A stretch of DNA of 5,451 bases from Competibacteraceae bacterium UBA2792. Lineage in GTDB: Bacteria > Pseudomonadota > Gammaproteobacteria > Competibacterales > Competibacteraceae. The notes beneath the pieces are model-generated. The model was given only the letters and a program-made list of their open reading frames with translations, had not been told where the DNA came from and did not search any database. The stretch is from contig DEHU01000028.1 of the NCBI GenBank assembly GCA_002352125.1, positions 557 through 6,007 on the forward strand. The letters run 5' to 3'. Each line of letters opens with the position of its first letter. The stretch's first letter is position 1. Shown here in pieces: positions 4,521-5,451 of this stretch. The position numbers and the translations under genes were made by a program.

Positions 4521-4784
4521 ATGGACACCCATCTACCACCCCCCGAAGCCGTGCCCGCCGAACCGGCTCCCCCCGTAAACGTGCTGGTTTCGTTCGAAAA
4601 TCCAATCGGCATCCTTCGTAACTGCTGCGCCGCGCTGGCGCTGTTGAGCACGATCAACCTGGAAGAAGACCCCATGCCCAGCGGGTCCGGCATGGGGTAC
4701 TGGCTCATCCTGCAGTCGGTCACAAATGCCCTTCAGCACGCCGAAAAGCTCTTGATGGCGGAAGCGCGGGAGGCCACGCCATGA
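4521..4784 (+). CDS. Hypothetical small protein between leader gene and primase
   Basis: 87 residues. ATG 4521 follows the previous stop by two bases; GAGG (4507-4510), ten bases upstream, is a fair ribosome binding site, and coupling to the upstream gene is likely. The N-terminus is Pro/Ala-rich and probably flexible (PPPEAVPAEPAPPV); then a helix (GILRNCCAALALLSTIN), a loop with EEDPMPSGSG, and a helix (ILQSVTNALQHAEKLLMAE). The moderately hydrophobic first helix is too short and polar for a confident membrane call. Its TGA overlaps the primase ATG (4781-4784). The sequence inside the gene carries a perfect 10-bp inverted repeat (4669-4698). I do not recognise the family; a primase accessory or regulatory role is only suggested by position. 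Confidence 0.82.
   Translation: MDTHLPPPEAVPAEPAPPVNVLVSFENPIGILRNCCAALALLSTINLEEDPMPSGSGMGYWLILQSVTNALQHAEKLLMAEAREATP
4669..4698. repeat. Inverted repeat inside the 4521-4784 gene
   Basis: ACCCCATGCC (4669-4678) and GGCATGGGGT (4689-4698) are perfect reverse complements with a 10-nt spacer. The left arm is identical to 3791-3800 in the terminator hairpin. It encodes the DPMPSGSGMG loop, so the symmetry may partly follow from the codons for repeated Met-Pro/Gly-Met. Confidence 0.5.
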
Positions 4785-5451
4785 CCGCGCCCCGAATCGA
4801 CCACGAACCCATCGACTTCAAAAACATCGCTACGGCGGCGCTGGCGCGTTCCGAAACGCTGGTATCCGGCTGGTTACCGGACGGCAAGCGCGAAGGCGAA
4901 GAGTGGACGGCACGCAACCCGACTCGCGACGACCAGCACGCCGGTAGCTTCAAGATCAACCTGGCCACCGGGCAATGGCTCGATTTCGCCACCGGCGACA
5001 GCGGCGGCGATCTAATCGGCCTATACGCCTACCTCAACCGGTTGAACCAAGGCCAAGCAGCCCGCGAACTGGCGGAACGGATCGGCGCGAACGGCAACCC
5101 GAAATCCAGTCCGCACCCGAAAGCCGGTCCCGAGTGGACGGCCATCGTGCCAATCCCAACGGATGCGCCCCCGGCCCCGGCCGCACATCCCAAGCACGGC
5201 CCGCCCACGGCGGCATGGACGTACCGGGACGCCACCGGTCAACCCCTGTTCCACGTCTACCGCTTCGACCCCCCGAACGAACGCAAGCAGTATTGCCCTC
5301 TGTGCTGGTGCCGATCCGCGCACGGCGGCAAGGCGTGGCGCTGGCAAGCGGCGGCGACGCCCCGTCCCCTGTACGGCCTGGACCGGCTGGCGGCGCGGCC
5401 CGAGGCGCCCGTCCTGGTGTGCGAGGGGGAAAAGGCGGCGGACGCGGCGGG
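4781..5451 (+). CDS. P4 alpha-like DNA primase / Toprim protein, 3' end missing
   Basis: Only the first 223 codons are present; no stop before the window edge. Start ATG 4781 sits in an ATGA overlap with the previous gene and has GGGAGG (4768-4773) seven bases upstream. Residues about 45-85 (ARNPTRDDQHAGSFKINLATGQWLDFATGDSGGDLIGLYAYL, written here in parts: ARNPTRDD, SFKINLATGQWLDFATGD, SGGDLIGLYAYL) match the N-terminal primase-type domain of P4-like and VirE-like island primases. A Pro/Ala linker (about 105-143) leads to TYRDATGQPLFHVYRF and PRPLYGLDRLAARP, then VLVCEGEKAADAA (211-223), the first Toprim strand with its catalytic Glu. In P4 the alpha protein primes and unwinds element DNA for autonomous replication; a helicase or DUF927-type half would be expected beyond the window. 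Replication would fall under the upstream RNA control. Confidence 0.9.
   Translation, partial: MTAPRIDHEPIDFKNIATAALARSETLVSGWLPDGKREGEEWTARNPTRDDQHAGSFKINLATGQWLDFATGDSGGDLIGLYAYLNRLNQGQAARELAERIGANGNPKSSPHPKAGPEWTAIVPIPTDAPPAPAAHPKHGPPTAAWTYRDATGQPLFHVYRFDPPNERKQYCPLCWCRSAHGGKAWRWQAAATPRPLYGLDRLAARPEAPVLVCEGEKAADAA

Noticed and set aside
4123..4605. Leftward 160-codon frame opposite the leader and 4243 gene
   Set aside because: Opposite to a gene with an excellent Shine-Dalgarno and overlapping the structured leader; composition is that of an antisense shadow.
1..5451. CRISPR array or insertion sequence
   Set aside because: No regularly spaced long repeats, transposase frame or terminal inverted repeats are visible.

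Overview
The window looks like the front half of a P4-like integrative element (satellite prophage or genomic island) in a proteobacterium, most likely a gammaproteobacterium. The basis is gene content and order: a P4-type tyrosine integrase, an AlpA-family excisionase/regulator, a structured RNA locus with C4/CI-type immunity logic, two small ORFs, and the start of a P4 alpha-like primase. All supported genes lie on the + strand. Both end genes run off the window: the integrase lacks its N-terminus and the primase lacks most of its C-terminal part. No chromosomal flank, tRNA or att site is visible.

Layout. 3-971: integrase, catalytic part complete. 972-1406: 435 bp without a convincing gene, holding a GC-rich hexamer repeat, three TTTAAA boxes at exactly 11-bp spacing, and a perfect 10-bp inverted repeat. 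1407-2279: an isolated AT-rich gene of foreign base composition, perhaps a phage-regulator type protein, closed by a strong intrinsic terminator (2312-2346). 2403-3760: a three-gene operon of an AlpA-like protein, a 46-residue ORF with an excellent ribosome binding site, and a coiled-coil protein joined to it by a 4-base ATGA overlap. 3761-3890: one strong hairpin and one weaker terminator-like hairpin. 3992-4242: a promoter, a short terminated RNA (about 4026-4082), and a structured leader. 4243-end: two small proteins and the primase, tightly packed (2-bp gap, then ATGA overlap).

The most interesting part is 4026-4242. The short RNA is complementary to a segment of the leader 110-160 bases downstream (4027-4052 against 4162-4187, 22 pairs with small interruptions). 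The same antisense sequence recurs, with a 2-nt deletion, directly on the ribosome binding site of the next gene (4220-4233). The leader target can therefore pair either with the short RNA or with the ribosome binding site. This is what P1 C4 and P4 CI immunity RNAs would lead one to expect, but with an added mimic at the Shine-Dalgarno. It predicts that the two small proteins and the replication primase are held silent, or switched, by RNA.

Reading as a whole (inference): integrase plus AlpA-like protein control insertion and excision; the RNA switch controls the lytic/replicative operon (small proteins then primase); the AT-rich gene and the coiled-coil protein are accessory or regulatory genes of unknown function.
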